From assembly GCA_002989075.1 (NCBI GenBank), contig PSQN01000005.1, positions 1,054,001 through 1,118,000 of the forward strand: a stretch of 64,000 nucleotides of DNA, written 5' to 3'. Below are positions 1 to 9,093 of the stretch, in pieces (within the stretch, counting starts at the first letter, position 1; each line of letters begins with the position of its first letter). The position numbers and the translations under genes were made by a program. The stretch is from Arthonia radiata. Taxonomy: Eukaryota; Ascomycota; Arthoniomycetes; Arthoniales; Arthoniaceae. Below the pieces are notes generated by a model. It was not told the DNA's origin. It ran no database searches and was given only the letters and a program-made list of their open reading frames with translations.

Positions 1-2
1 CT

Positions 3-1005
3 CTGTCAGGCGCGTTCGGATTCCATGGTCGTGACGGGAACATTGACAATCAAGCAGCATGGGATTTTTGCGTCCTAAGCCCGGGCTGGAAAGGAACGTG
101 GGCAGACGAATTCAACGACATTGTGGCCTTCGCTACCTCTGCAGCAAGCAACGTCTTGTCTATGTCTTCGGAGGATCGCAGCCCCCGGGCCGTCAAGATT
201 CGTTTGATTGAGCCATACGATATCAAGCGCCCCCTTCGCTATGCCATTCTTGTGAAATGCAACGCGACATTGACACAGCACAGCAAGAAGCCCCGTCCTG
301 TCCCAGAGAAGTCAGCACGCTCGATGAAGCTCTTCACTGCCCTGGAGAGTGCGGAGTATGCAGGTATGTCATGCATCAATTTGCTATATTTTCATGTGCC
401 CAAGCTGATAATGCAAAGGTTGTCGCATCGAATACCGCTACAGCATGGAAGACCCCAAAGTATGCAACATGACCGTCACTGGTCGCCAGCCCCCAACAAC
501 GGTGGCTACATGCACCGCCGCTACCGGGGTCGCTCCACCCGGATATTTTGAAGGTGCTTCGGTTCGCCACCTTTCTGCGTTCAGAGACATCGATGAACCC
601 TACCACCAGCTTTGGCGCGCCCTCAAAGATGCATATCGTACCCCACAGCCTACACCGCAGCAGTTCGCCATGCGTAGATGGTACAAGAGAAACTATTCCG
701 AGGGCAGCCCAGACAGTTTGAGTGGCAGCCAAGCGGAACATGTTGATATCGTAGATGTGAACAAGGCTATGCGCTACATGCTGGCACGTGGAATCGTCTG
801 GTGGGATTTAATGCCGTTGAAATGGGGTGGCCAGCACCACCACGACTCAAGTGATCAAGAAGTAATGCATGGCGCGGAGACACAAGAGTATGTAAGGACG
901 AGAATGTATGAAGCGAGTGACTTTGCAGATTGTTTGCGTGGTTCTGACAGGGTCGACGGCATGAATCACGGGGTAACGATCTTCATGACGATGATTTCCG
1001 CGTAG
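3..1005 (+). CDS. Unrecognised protein, 5' end outside the window
   Basis: The reading frame is open from the first bases, so the gene starts upstream. I join 3-363 and 419-1005 over a 55-nt intron (GTATGT donor, GCTGATAA branch-like site, CAAAG acceptor); the join is in frame and gives about 315 visible residues. The end is a TAG at 1003-1005. The N-terminal part is mixed alpha/beta in composition. The C-terminal part is rich in Trp, Tyr, His and Met (a WKRNY-like stretch, then WWDLMP and a GGQHHHD run). No domain motif, signal peptide or membrane segment is recognised. It could be a secreted or enzymatic protein whose diagnostic part lies outside the window. Confidence is in the gene model, not in any function. 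Confidence 0.55.
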
Positions 1006-1549
1006 GCGCTCCGACACCAGGCATGAAAGCACCCCTAACGATATGGGAACAGATCAATCCGAGCAGATACAAAGCAGGTGTAAAACCTACATCGCCCAGC
1101 TTGTTCATACCAGCGTTCGAGCGAGGCAGACTGATGTATGTATGGCATCTCACACCATGTATAGCTATATCAGATGAAACGTCGAAGACGGTAAAGTCCC
1201 AATCTTTGATCTCGCGCAGGTGCACGCTTGCATGAGCGCATTACAGCCTTCGATTACGCAATATACTTCCCCGCAAAGATCGGACTGTTTTACATGAGTA
1301 CCTCAATCGCAATTTAAGCGACTTGGTAGGATTGCAGGTTGCGGGTCATAACGACTTCCTCCCTAACGATGTTGCAAACGCACCTTCCTTGATTGTGAAA
1401 ATAAAATGGGGCTTCCTTGAACTTCTTTTCACAGTCACTTCTCTTCGACTGTCGACTGTCATACATAGCATTCTTAACGGCTCCGTCGACACGCATTCAC
1501 TCGAGCCCTTTTACAAAACTCCTCACCGCGCAAGACAGTCCGCACGACA
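1006..1549. other. Intergenic, 544 bp
   Basis: Only short overlapping open frames on both strands; none has codon character or motifs I would defend. The last 100 bp is the likely promoter of the gene starting at 1550. Confidence 0.4.
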
Positions 1550-3038
1550 ATGGACTCCGATAAGCATCAGCACGATGACCCAGCCAACGAAGCAGGCAAT
1601 CTCAAAGCCACTTGTGCGCGCCTCGGCCAGCTGGATCTCAGTGGTGACGAGAAAGATTCGTTCAGAGGCCAAGCCAAAGAGGATACAAATCCGAAGGTCA
1701 ACACACCGCATGAGGTTTTGGACCAAGCTGGCTTCGCAGCTCCACCGATACCCGAGTAAGCAGGAGCCTTTTGCTTGGCAGAACCACAGATGTTCATCAT
1801 TCTCTCCTGTGGTTCAGAGCAGCTGACCCTCGTCCAGAAATGTAACTCTCAAGTCTCGCACGCAGTCTTCGGATGAAGCTGGACCAGCTCCGGAGACCGA
1901 GACTGACGTGTGTGTTGATCCTGATGATGAAGCATCCAACCCGCTCAAGAACATCGAGCATTCCGACGTTCCGAGTGGTATAGATGGCATGAAGACTATC
2001 GGAGGAGATTCTACTGCCGAGATTGCCTCACAGTCGGGTGAAATCCAATCTGATGCCAAGACTGAAACACTTGGGCATTCTTCGCCACCGCCGGAAGGGT
2101 TGCCAAACACATGTAACCAGAGCAGCATTGAGAGCACGCGCGAGGCAGGCAGAGATTCTTCTGGCCATCCTTTGAGATCGACTCTGGACAGCAACTCCAG
2201 TGCCGCTCATGCGAAAGGAGGCGCTGCTGGCAATCAACATGAGCATGCCGTCCACGCCTCATCAGCATCTTCAGCCTGCACATCCGATCACGCTCCAACC
2301 TCCGGCCCCACAAGCGGAAAAGCATCTACCGCTATATCATCCAAGAACCGTCACAGCTGCAAATGTTCTCTCTGCAAGGCCATGTTAGAGACTAGAGTCG
2401 TCCTTCGCCTCTTGGCCGAACTGGACCGAGATGACCCGTCTTATCTCAAATATTTCGCAAGGCTGGAACAGGCTTTCTCCACTGTGGAACTCATCACCAA
2501 GCAATTGCTGGATAGCCATGTCGATAGTTCCGACGAGGATCAGGAAGCTGTGATCGAGCTGGCCGGCGCGGTCAAGCTGTTCCGCAGGGCGCTCGACGAG
2601 GGTGATCATGGCGAACCTATGCGAACTGTCATGATCGAGAGGCGCAAAATGCACACCGGCGGTCCGGGGAGCTTTCTCGTCAAGCTGGGCATCCGCATCG
2701 AATTCATCATGATCAAATCGAAACACTCCTTCGCCAGCAATCTGGACAACGTCTCTCCGGAGGACCTGGGCCTGGCTCGCCACATCACTGTCGATTCACC
2801 CAGCGCTCTTCCTGATGAGAAGGTCTGCGTGACCACTCGCCTGGTCCTTGGCTATGATGTTCCTCTTGCAGTCAGTTATCCGGGAGAAGCCTGGGCTTGC
2901 GACTATTGTATCTTGTGCAGGAGGCCTTGCTTCCAGCTGCGTCCGGGATCGAATGAAAGACACCTAACTCCACTGCCTCCTCATCTGCGCACAACCGAGG
3001 ATTCGAGTACGATATATGGCTACTGGAAGTTGCCATGA
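1550..3038 (+). CDS. Unrecognised acidic protein with Cys pairs
   Basis: Two exons, 1550-1755 and 1838-3038, joined over an 82-nt intron (GTAAGC donor; CTGAC branch at about 1823 and CAG acceptor at 1835-1837) give 468 residues in one frame. The first 240 residues are Ser-, Asp-, Glu- and His-rich and probably disordered. A short Cys cluster (CKCSLC) follows at about residue 258, then a helical, charged middle with a run of acidic residues, and a second Cys pair (CDYC...C) near the C-terminus. This suggests a metal-binding or redox-sensitive C-terminal domain, but I recognise no family. No signal peptide or TM segment is seen. The ATG follows a CACGACA context and is the first in frame. Confidence 0.6.
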
Positions 3039-3429
3039 AGTCAGCGCCGGGGACCATTGCTGAGAGGGTTGATATTCAAAGGGCGAAGACGAAGGCTTAC
3101 TTTTGGGCATGGGTTGGTTCAACAAGTCATTTCATTACCATTCATCCCGATTCATACCGTTGTCGCCCTCTGATCAAGGAGATTGCAAAAAGCAAGCACG
3201 TGAGCAGATGGAAGGTCCGCGGGGAGGCTTCGCTGCAAGTATGAACAAGGGCACGAGCACTGTATGAGGAGATGCTCTGATGAGTCCATGTAGCTGCTAG
3301 CAATGCGCTTGGAGGTATAATTGACCTGTCTTTCGATGCCGTACAATGTCTTCGTACAAATACTCCACACGTGTTTGCGCATCCGACAGGTCGATGATCC
3401 CTCTGAAGAGCTTCTCATGCCACACTTTT
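3039..3429. other. Intergenic, about 390 bp
   Basis: Nothing supportable; short frames only. It leads into the repeat block that starts near 3430. Confidence 0.4.
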
Positions 3430-3735
3430 GCCTGACCATTCGTCTCGAAAGCCTGACGCCCTACACTTCCGGAAAGCGTCCCACCGCAGACTTCGGAGAG
3501 GCGTTCCACCGTACACATCTGCTCGATCACTCGCCAGGGAAGCTTTCCGCCGTGTACGTTCCTTGACTACTCGCCTCGAGAGCTTCCCCCCGTATACGTT
3601 CCTTGACTACTCGCCGCAAGAGTGTACCGCCGTACACTTTCGAAAGGCTTCCCGCCGTGCGCACTTGCTCGATTAATCGCCTCGAAAACTTCCCGTCGTG
3701 CAATTTCGAAAAGCTTTACTCGGCTCGTTTCCCGT
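3430..3735. repeat. Mosaic minisatellite of two unit types
   Basis: Imperfect head-to-tail copies built on two related units. The long unit is about 40 bp, with a core like CTTCCCGCCGT, then ACGTTCCTTGACTACTCGCC, then TCGAGAG; clear copies lie near 3541-3580 and 3581-3620, with a third near 3650-3690. The short unit is about 25 bp and keeps the CCGCCGTACACTT start and the TCGAAAGG end without the middle; copies are near 3621-3645 and 3691-3715. Degraded copies extend upstream to about 3430. Neither strand gives a convincing protein. Confidence 0.75.
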
Positions 3736-4347
3736 TGACGAACGCCTTGAAACCATCCCATGGATCCTTTACACGTCTTCTCGAAGGCCTCTCACGGTGT
3801 GACTTTGCTAGGAGGATCGGCTCAAAAGCATCCAATATCGTCTCGAAAGCCATACGCGCGACCCCTTGATTGCACAAATCATCCTTGCCTCCCACAGCTA
3901 CAATTAGTAAGGGTAGGCACAATGCCGTGCAGCCTTCACCCCCTCAACACGATGCATTTCCCAGCCGTAGCACACCAGAAAAGACACCGTAGAGCATCAC
4001 ATTGTGGTTTCGGACAAGTTCGTTCGTCTTCTTTCAGTAAACAAGCAGAAAGAGTCATCTTCATGTCAGTGCCAAGAGCTGAAATTCGCACTAGAGCAAT
4101 ATAGGCTTACTGCGTGCACTGACCATTTCTGCCTTCCTATTAATCGCAAGCTGAGCCCCGCCCTCTTCTTTTTCCTTGAGGTCTCCTCATCCTCACACAA
4201 CGCTCGACGACCTCCTCTCTTCAATTTACCTTCCTGACAACGGAATATCCTTCATTCCGTGATCTACTTTTGCATGACCCTGATCATGATCCATTGTCGC
4301 GGATGATGACTGTTGCTTCGGCTTCCTCCTGTCAAGCTCCCCAGCGA
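3736..4347. other. No gene seen, about 610 bp
   Basis: Continues from the minisatellite with no supported coding region. The 4140-4240 stretch is pyrimidine-rich and could be a promoter, but no gene downstream could be confirmed. Confidence 0.35.
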
Positions 4348-4351
4348 GCAG

Positions 4352-4375
4352 CAACAACAACAACAACAACAACAA
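4352..4375. repeat. (CAA)8 microsatellite
   Basis: Eight perfect CAA units. They sit inside overlapping open frames on both strands (about 4264-4827 minus, 4429-4896 plus), neither of which has recognisable content. Confidence 0.9.
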
Positions 4376-4966
4376 GCCCAGCGATGTGCTTCCACCTCCA
4401 CGTGGTGCCGCGGCGTCAGTAGCCCAAGATGAGGCGAAGCCAAGAGAAGCACTGTTTTCAGACAGCGACAAATATGTCGCTGTCTTGCTTGGCGGACAAA
4501 GTCGCAGGCGCTCCTACTCAGCCCTGCTTCTTGTCCTGCTGTGAGGGTAAGGCTCAACGATGCCAGGACACAGACACGACAGTCGATTGTTCCCCTCAAC
4601 TGGTCACATATGCGAGAGTCGGTGCGCAAGCAACGACTCGAGCGGTCACACAAGAAACGGGAGCCGGATGGCGACGCCCAGCGGCGACGCTCACGCTCCT
4701 GTTTGGTCGCATGATAAGGCAAGCACGTCCGCTCTCCGGAGCAGAGACAGCGAGCCTGATACTTGATAGTATCGGTGAACGCGGGGCCGATGCTGATACC
4801 GCTGTTCCAGTTGGTAGCACGGCCCATGTTCCAGCACCTTCTGCAGCGGAGCGAATGAAGTACTCAGCCTGGGGCAGAAGACTTCGAACACTCTGACAGT
4901 CATGGACTAGGACTTTTCTCGACAGGCACGTGAGCGGGGTCTGAAGGCTCGGTGGACGAGCGATAG
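4376..4966. other. Ambiguous open frames, function unknown
   Basis: Both strands carry frames of 150-190 codons, rich in Arg, Ser, Cys and Thr, as expected of chance frames in GC-rich DNA. A degenerate exon cannot be excluded. No protein is called. Confidence 0.3.
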
Positions 4967-5880
4967 ACGTTCATTAGCAATGTCATCGGTTCACTGAGTC
5001 ACGTTCATGGTTCTTGCAGAGAGAGCATCTTTCACCGGAAGCTCCAGGGGTGCCGACGATACGAAGATTGGACTATTGTGGAACCACCGGCAGACATGAT
5101 CTCGATTCATGGAGTTGGGTGGCTTCAACGTCCGAAGAAAGTCGAGCTGTTATGAGAAGTGTCTCTTTGGACCACCTCAATGCTCACACAAGTTCGAATT
5201 ATCATGAGTAGTGCAGAGATCACCTCAATGTTCAAGATCACAGCGAACTATCATGAGGATGCAATGCGAGACTAAGCAAAGAGTCGTCCTCAATGTTCAC
5301 CAAAGATAAGCGGAACTATCGTGGCAGTGTCGCAACTATTCGTCAGCGAAAGCTGAGACCTATGTTGCTAGACGCTGTCAATGTTCAATAGCGATGAACT
5401 ATCATGAGTGTGCTCGTCAATCTGACATGGATGGCGGCGCGCTCAATGTTCAAACAAAGCGGAACTACTATGGCGAAGTGAAAGGCCCAGCGGAAGTGCA
5501 GCCGGCCAATCGTCAATGTTCAACCAAAGCGGAACTACCATGACGAATGAAAGGCTCAGCGGAAGAGCAGCCGACTAACCGTCAATGTCCAACCAAAGCG
5601 GAACTATCACGGCCACGCCTCAGTACTGATACCCACGCGGTCTGAGCGCAGCCAATGTTCATTAAGCGTCGAACTATTACGGCCACGCGTTTTCACCCGC
5701 ACACCTCAGTCGGAGCGAGATTGATATCCAATCGCAGCGCGACTACTGGGGAAGCGCTTGAGAGCGCGCCGCCGATGTCCACTAAGGTCGAAATATCATG
5801 AGCACACGTCATTTCTGACTATACTGTTTGTACTGGATGAAATGATCTGCGCTCAATGTTCAAAATTTCGAACGTTTGCC
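4967..5880. repeat. Spaced array of a 30-40 bp motif, 12 clear copies and 2 likely
   Basis: A motif of the form TCAATGTTCA, then 5-12 variable bases, then GCGGAACTATCATGA recurs on the plus strand. Clear copies start near 5125, 5176, 5224, 5289, 5377, 5442, 5512, 5581, 5651, 5720, 5771 and 5851; weaker ones lie near 4968 and 5053. Start-to-start spacing is 48-88 bp, and close to 70 bp for the central copies (5442-5720). Between 5442 and 5581 the spacers also match (an AAAGGCYCAGCGGAAG core), showing recent tandem duplication; elsewhere spacers differ while the motif is kept. GTTC and GAAC within each copy can pair as a short stem. Because 70 is not a multiple of 3 and stops are frequent, it is not coding. 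Confidence 0.85.
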
Positions 5881-6558
5881 GCCATCGCGCAGCCCCCACA
5901 GATTTTTCTGTGACGTGCGGCTACGTGATCTGCGGGGTCCCGAATGTTGAGAAGGTCACAGGTCGAATGTTCGCCGCCGGCCTTTTGGTGCGAGTCTGAC
6001 ACCCTGTTGTTGGCAATCATGTATCAAAGTGCTGGGTGGGTTTACGGATGTTCCTGAAGTTCACGGCATGACGGGGTCGTGTGTGTTCAAGCGGCGTCAA
6101 CGGTGTAAACAGCCCGGAAGCCTAAAGAGGGAGCACAGGCGCGTTGTTGGCGTTGCTGGTCCTGCGAGAGGTCGAAGCCGGGGCGGTGGAGACCGGGTCG
6201 AAGTCTAGGAGGCGGAGACCGGATCGAGGCTGGGGCAGCTGAGATCGAGAGACCATTATGGTCGTGAAAGTCCTCAACACGAGATGTGTTGGGAAGTAGC
6301 CGCAGAGGCTGGGAGACGTGAACGTCTTCGTGTATTTTTGTCCAAAGTAGACTGGTTTACCGGTCCCTTTTTTTTCTTTGCGCTGCTGGCTTGAGCTGGG
6401 GTGTGAGGCAGAAGTCCGCTCGTTGGTTGCATTGGGTGATGGACAGATCTGTTCAAGTACTAGTACAATGGTAGTTCTTCGCGAGCGCATAGTCTGTCGT
6501 CCACATCCACCCTTGATCTTCGGATCCATCCACAACACCCTCAACACCACCCATCCCC
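5881..6558. other. Downstream flank of SF3A3, about 680 bp
   Basis: Two partial motif-like pieces (GAATGTTGAG near 5942 and GTCGAATGTTC near 5963) may be the worn end of the array. A 146-codon minus-strand frame (6122-6562) directly follows the SF3A3 stop but looks like chance and is not called. This region probably holds the SF3A3 3' UTR. Confidence 0.4.
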
Positions 6559-8067
6559 TCAAATAATCCCCTGCTTCCTCAAATCCTCATACACCGTCTT
6601 CGGCATCACATTCCCCTGACTATCCTCCATCTCCTCCACATTCCTCGCCTCCTTGTTCTCGACCTTCTTCCCCTGCTCCAGCTTCCCCTGCAGCGCCACC
6701 GCCTCCGCAATACTCGTAATCTCCCGAAACAGCGGCCCGTTACTAATCCCCAGGCACTTCAACCCGTACGTGTGCCGCGGCTCCCCAAAGTGCTTCTCGT
6801 ACGCCCGTCTGCCCTGGTACACGAACCCCCCGCAGATCTCGCAGGAGTACTCCACCCCGAGCCCGTGCAGCTTGTACAGCCAGAAGGGGATGGGCTTGCC
6901 GTCCCAGGAGAGCGGCAGTTTCAGCGGATTGTGGATCCGGTCGTCGTCGGAGTCGTCGGCCGCGTCGGAGCCCCGCTCGCCGGGTATGGGCGCGTCGTCC
7001 GCCATCAGCGCTTCGATCTCTTGGTGGCGCTCGCGCTCGGTCATGCCTGCGCGCCGCTCGATGTTCGTTTTTGTGCTTTGGCGTTCGGAGGACATGGAGG
7101 CCGCGAGGCGGCGGATGAGGTGTTCGCGCAAGGCCAGGATGCGCTCTTTATCGCCGGACGTGACGCGGGTTGTGCCGTTGGTATGGGCATCGCCGTTCGT
7201 AGAGGTGGCACGCGCCTTGACGGCGTTGATGTGTTTCTTCCCGGTCAGGTGGGATTCATAGACATTCTCGTTTTTGAAGTCTTTGCCGCAGTCGGCGCAG
7301 TGGTGGTCTTCGTTCTTCTCTTGAGGTTCGGCGTCGTCGGTCATGGTTGTGTCGCCGTTGTCGTCGGCCTGGCGTTCCCAGCCCGATACCTTTTGCGCGG
7401 CCCAGTCCGCTTCGAATTCGCGGTCCCAGGTCGCGAGGAGCTTGGCGTAGTTCTCGAGGGGCTTCACGCGCTTGTAGAAGGATTCGAGGTAATTGGCGAG
7501 GGCGTTGACGTAGGCGAAGTAGTCGTCGGACAGCTTGTCCGGGCGCTTGAGCGGGTAGTCCTCGAACTGGTCGAAGAGGTCGACGTATTGTAGGTACGTC
7601 AGACGGCGGGCGCCGCGCACCCCGCGGAGGTTGAGGTACGCCTCGTGGTGCCCGACGAGGTCGAAGTACTTCCCCAGGCTCTCCTCGCCAGTGAACATGT
7701 TACGGATACGGTCGACGGCGAAGCTGCCGTCGGCGGTGCGCTGGTACGCGCGCTCGAGGTTCTCGACAGGCGCGCCGGGGTAGCGGCGGTGGTAGTCTTT
7801 GATGGCGCGGTACTCGTGCAGGAAGGTATCGTAGGTGTCGCCGGTGCCGATGCGCTGGAGTTCTCCGGCGCGCGCGTTCTGGGCGTCGGCGGTGAGGGTT
7901 CGGAGGCGTTGGGACTGGGTATGGATGCGGTCGAGGAAGTCGGCGATTTCGTGCTCGGTGGCGCGCTCGTCGCGGAGGTTGGTGGGCGGGTGGAGGTAGC
8001 GGGCTGTGATGGCTTCTTCAAGGCGCTCGATGTCCTCGTGGAGGAAGCGCTGGTCTTCGGTGTGCAT
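6559..8067 (-). CDS. SF3A3: Splicing factor 3A subunit 3 (SF3A3/SAP61/Prp9)
   Basis: A single uninterrupted 502-residue frame. SF3a is part of the mature U2 snRNP and acts in the nucleus in branch-site recognition before spliceosome assembly. The N-terminal half (residues 1-225) is the helical Prp9/SF3A3 region with the family's DTYD-FLHEYR and YLQYVDLF blocks. A first C2H2 finger lies at about 257-279 (C257, C260, H273, H279). A low-complexity acidic stretch follows near 360-378. The diagnostic matrin-type C2H2 finger lies at about 409-432, just after the conserved PLSWDGKPIPFWLYKLHGL segment. Length matches the family (about 500-530). The start is the first ATG of the frame. No intron is needed, unusual in this intron-rich window but plausible for a housekeeping gene. 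Confidence 0.97.
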   Translation of the reverse strand: MHTEDQRFLHEDIERLEEAITARYLHPPTNLRDERATEHEIADFLDRIHTQSQRLRTLTADAQNARAGELQRIGTGDTYDTFLHEYRAIKDYHRRYPGAPVENLERAYQRTADGSFAVDRIRNMFTGEESLGKYFDLVGHHEAYLNLRGVRGARRLTYLQYVDLFDQFEDYPLKRPDKLSDDYFAYVNALANYLESFYKRVKPLENYAKLLATWDREFEADWAAQKVSGWERQADDNGDTTMTDDAEPQEKNEDHHCADCGKDFKNENVYESHLTGKKHINAVKARATSTNGDAHTNGTTRVTSGDKERILALREHLIRRLAASMSSERQSTKTNIERRAGMTERERHQEIEALMADDAPIPGERGSDAADDSDDDRIHNPLKLPLSWDGKPIPFWLYKLHGLGVEYSCEICGGFVYQGRRAYEKHFGEPRHTYGLKCLGISNGPLFREITSIAEAVALQGKLEQGKKVENKEARNVEEMEDSQGNVMPKTVYEDLRKQGII

Positions 8068-9093
8068 TTTCGGGTGGAGTGGTGTGCTTGCGTAGTGGGG
8101 AGAGGTGGTTTGATGTTAGCTTCAGACTGATAGAAAGACAGTCGTGGAGCTCGTGCCAGGCGCATTCGTTCGTAAGTAAACGCTGTCGTGAGCAAATCGG
8201 CAGCTTGACGTGGGAATATGCTGCATGAAAACAACAGCACGGAGATCCAGGAGAGGAAGGCTGTGAAGGCAATTCAGCAACCCGCAGCACGTGATTGCAG
8301 ACTTGAATGATCTTCAACAGATTGGAGAGGTCAAGTGCCTAAATGCCAAGAAATGCCAAGACCTTCGATCCAAAGTATTCCCATCTCCTCCCATCTTCAT
8401 TCTTCTTTGCTCTCTCTTCCTAACGGCTGTAATAAATGCATGAGCAATCTAGATACTCACTCTCGTACTACTCGCGTCCACATCGTGTCAGACTCTTCAA
8501 TCATTTGTCTCACTGTTTCCCTACACTCTCCCCAAGAGCAGCTGCTCGTTCTCTTGATTCGAAGTCATGCTCGATGAACGCCAGCGGTAACACCATTCCA
8601 TGGCGTCCTCAGAATCTTGAATGTTGCATTTACGCCGGACTGTCTCCACCTCCCATGGCTTGTTTCGTCGTACAATTGGATGCCGGAAGCGGCCGGCAGA
8701 CGCGCCAGCCCGCAGCTGCATGCCGCCTAACCCATGGCAGCCCTCAGCCCCATCTTGAAACGCACTTTAACGCTCTTATACCATGTTGGCAAGCGCTGGC
8801 CACTCGGATGAGCTTGTTGCTACCGCTGCTTTAGTAGTAGATGGGGCCGAAAGGATATGTATAAATTGAGGCCACAGTGCTGACGACTCCCTCTTATGTA
8901 CTCTACCGGACCTGCCGCTACGCAAAAATGTATAACAACCCAACATGAACTCGTTTGCCATACCAGCCGCCGTTGGTTGTGCCTCTCTCTGTCCCTTTAA
9001 TCGTCAGTAAAAGCGGGCTTCTTCGCTCGGACTGACTTCATTCCTTGATAACTTGCTCAGCAGGTTCCTGACTTTGGTACAGCGTAAGCAGCT
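8068..9093. other. Divergent intergenic region, about 1.0 kb
   Basis: Lies between the starts of SF3A3 (minus) and the NLR gene (plus), so it should hold both promoters. Pyrimidine-rich tracts occur near 8380-8540 and 8970-9060. Open frames here (for example 8436-8834) show no protein-like features. Confidence 0.45.

Noticed and set aside
4264-4896. Overlapping frames on both strands around the CAA repeat
   Set aside because: Mutually exclusive, no recognisable domain, composition driven by base content.
4967-5880. CRISPR-like array
   Set aside because: Copies are too degenerate, spacing varies 48-88 bp, some spacers are duplicated, and the genome is eukaryotic.
4967-5880. C/D-box snoRNA cluster suggested by repeated TCATGA and CTCA
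   Set aside because: No proper RTGATGA with a matching CTGA box and terminal stem in consecutive copies.
6122-6562. 146-codon minus-strand frame after SF3A3
   Set aside because: Overlaps the SF3A3 stop, has no motif, and its composition looks like chance in GC-rich DNA.
6772-7593. 273-codon plus-strand frame opposite SF3A3
   Set aside because: Antisense shadow of the SF3A3 coding sequence with repetitive Val/Gly/Asp composition.
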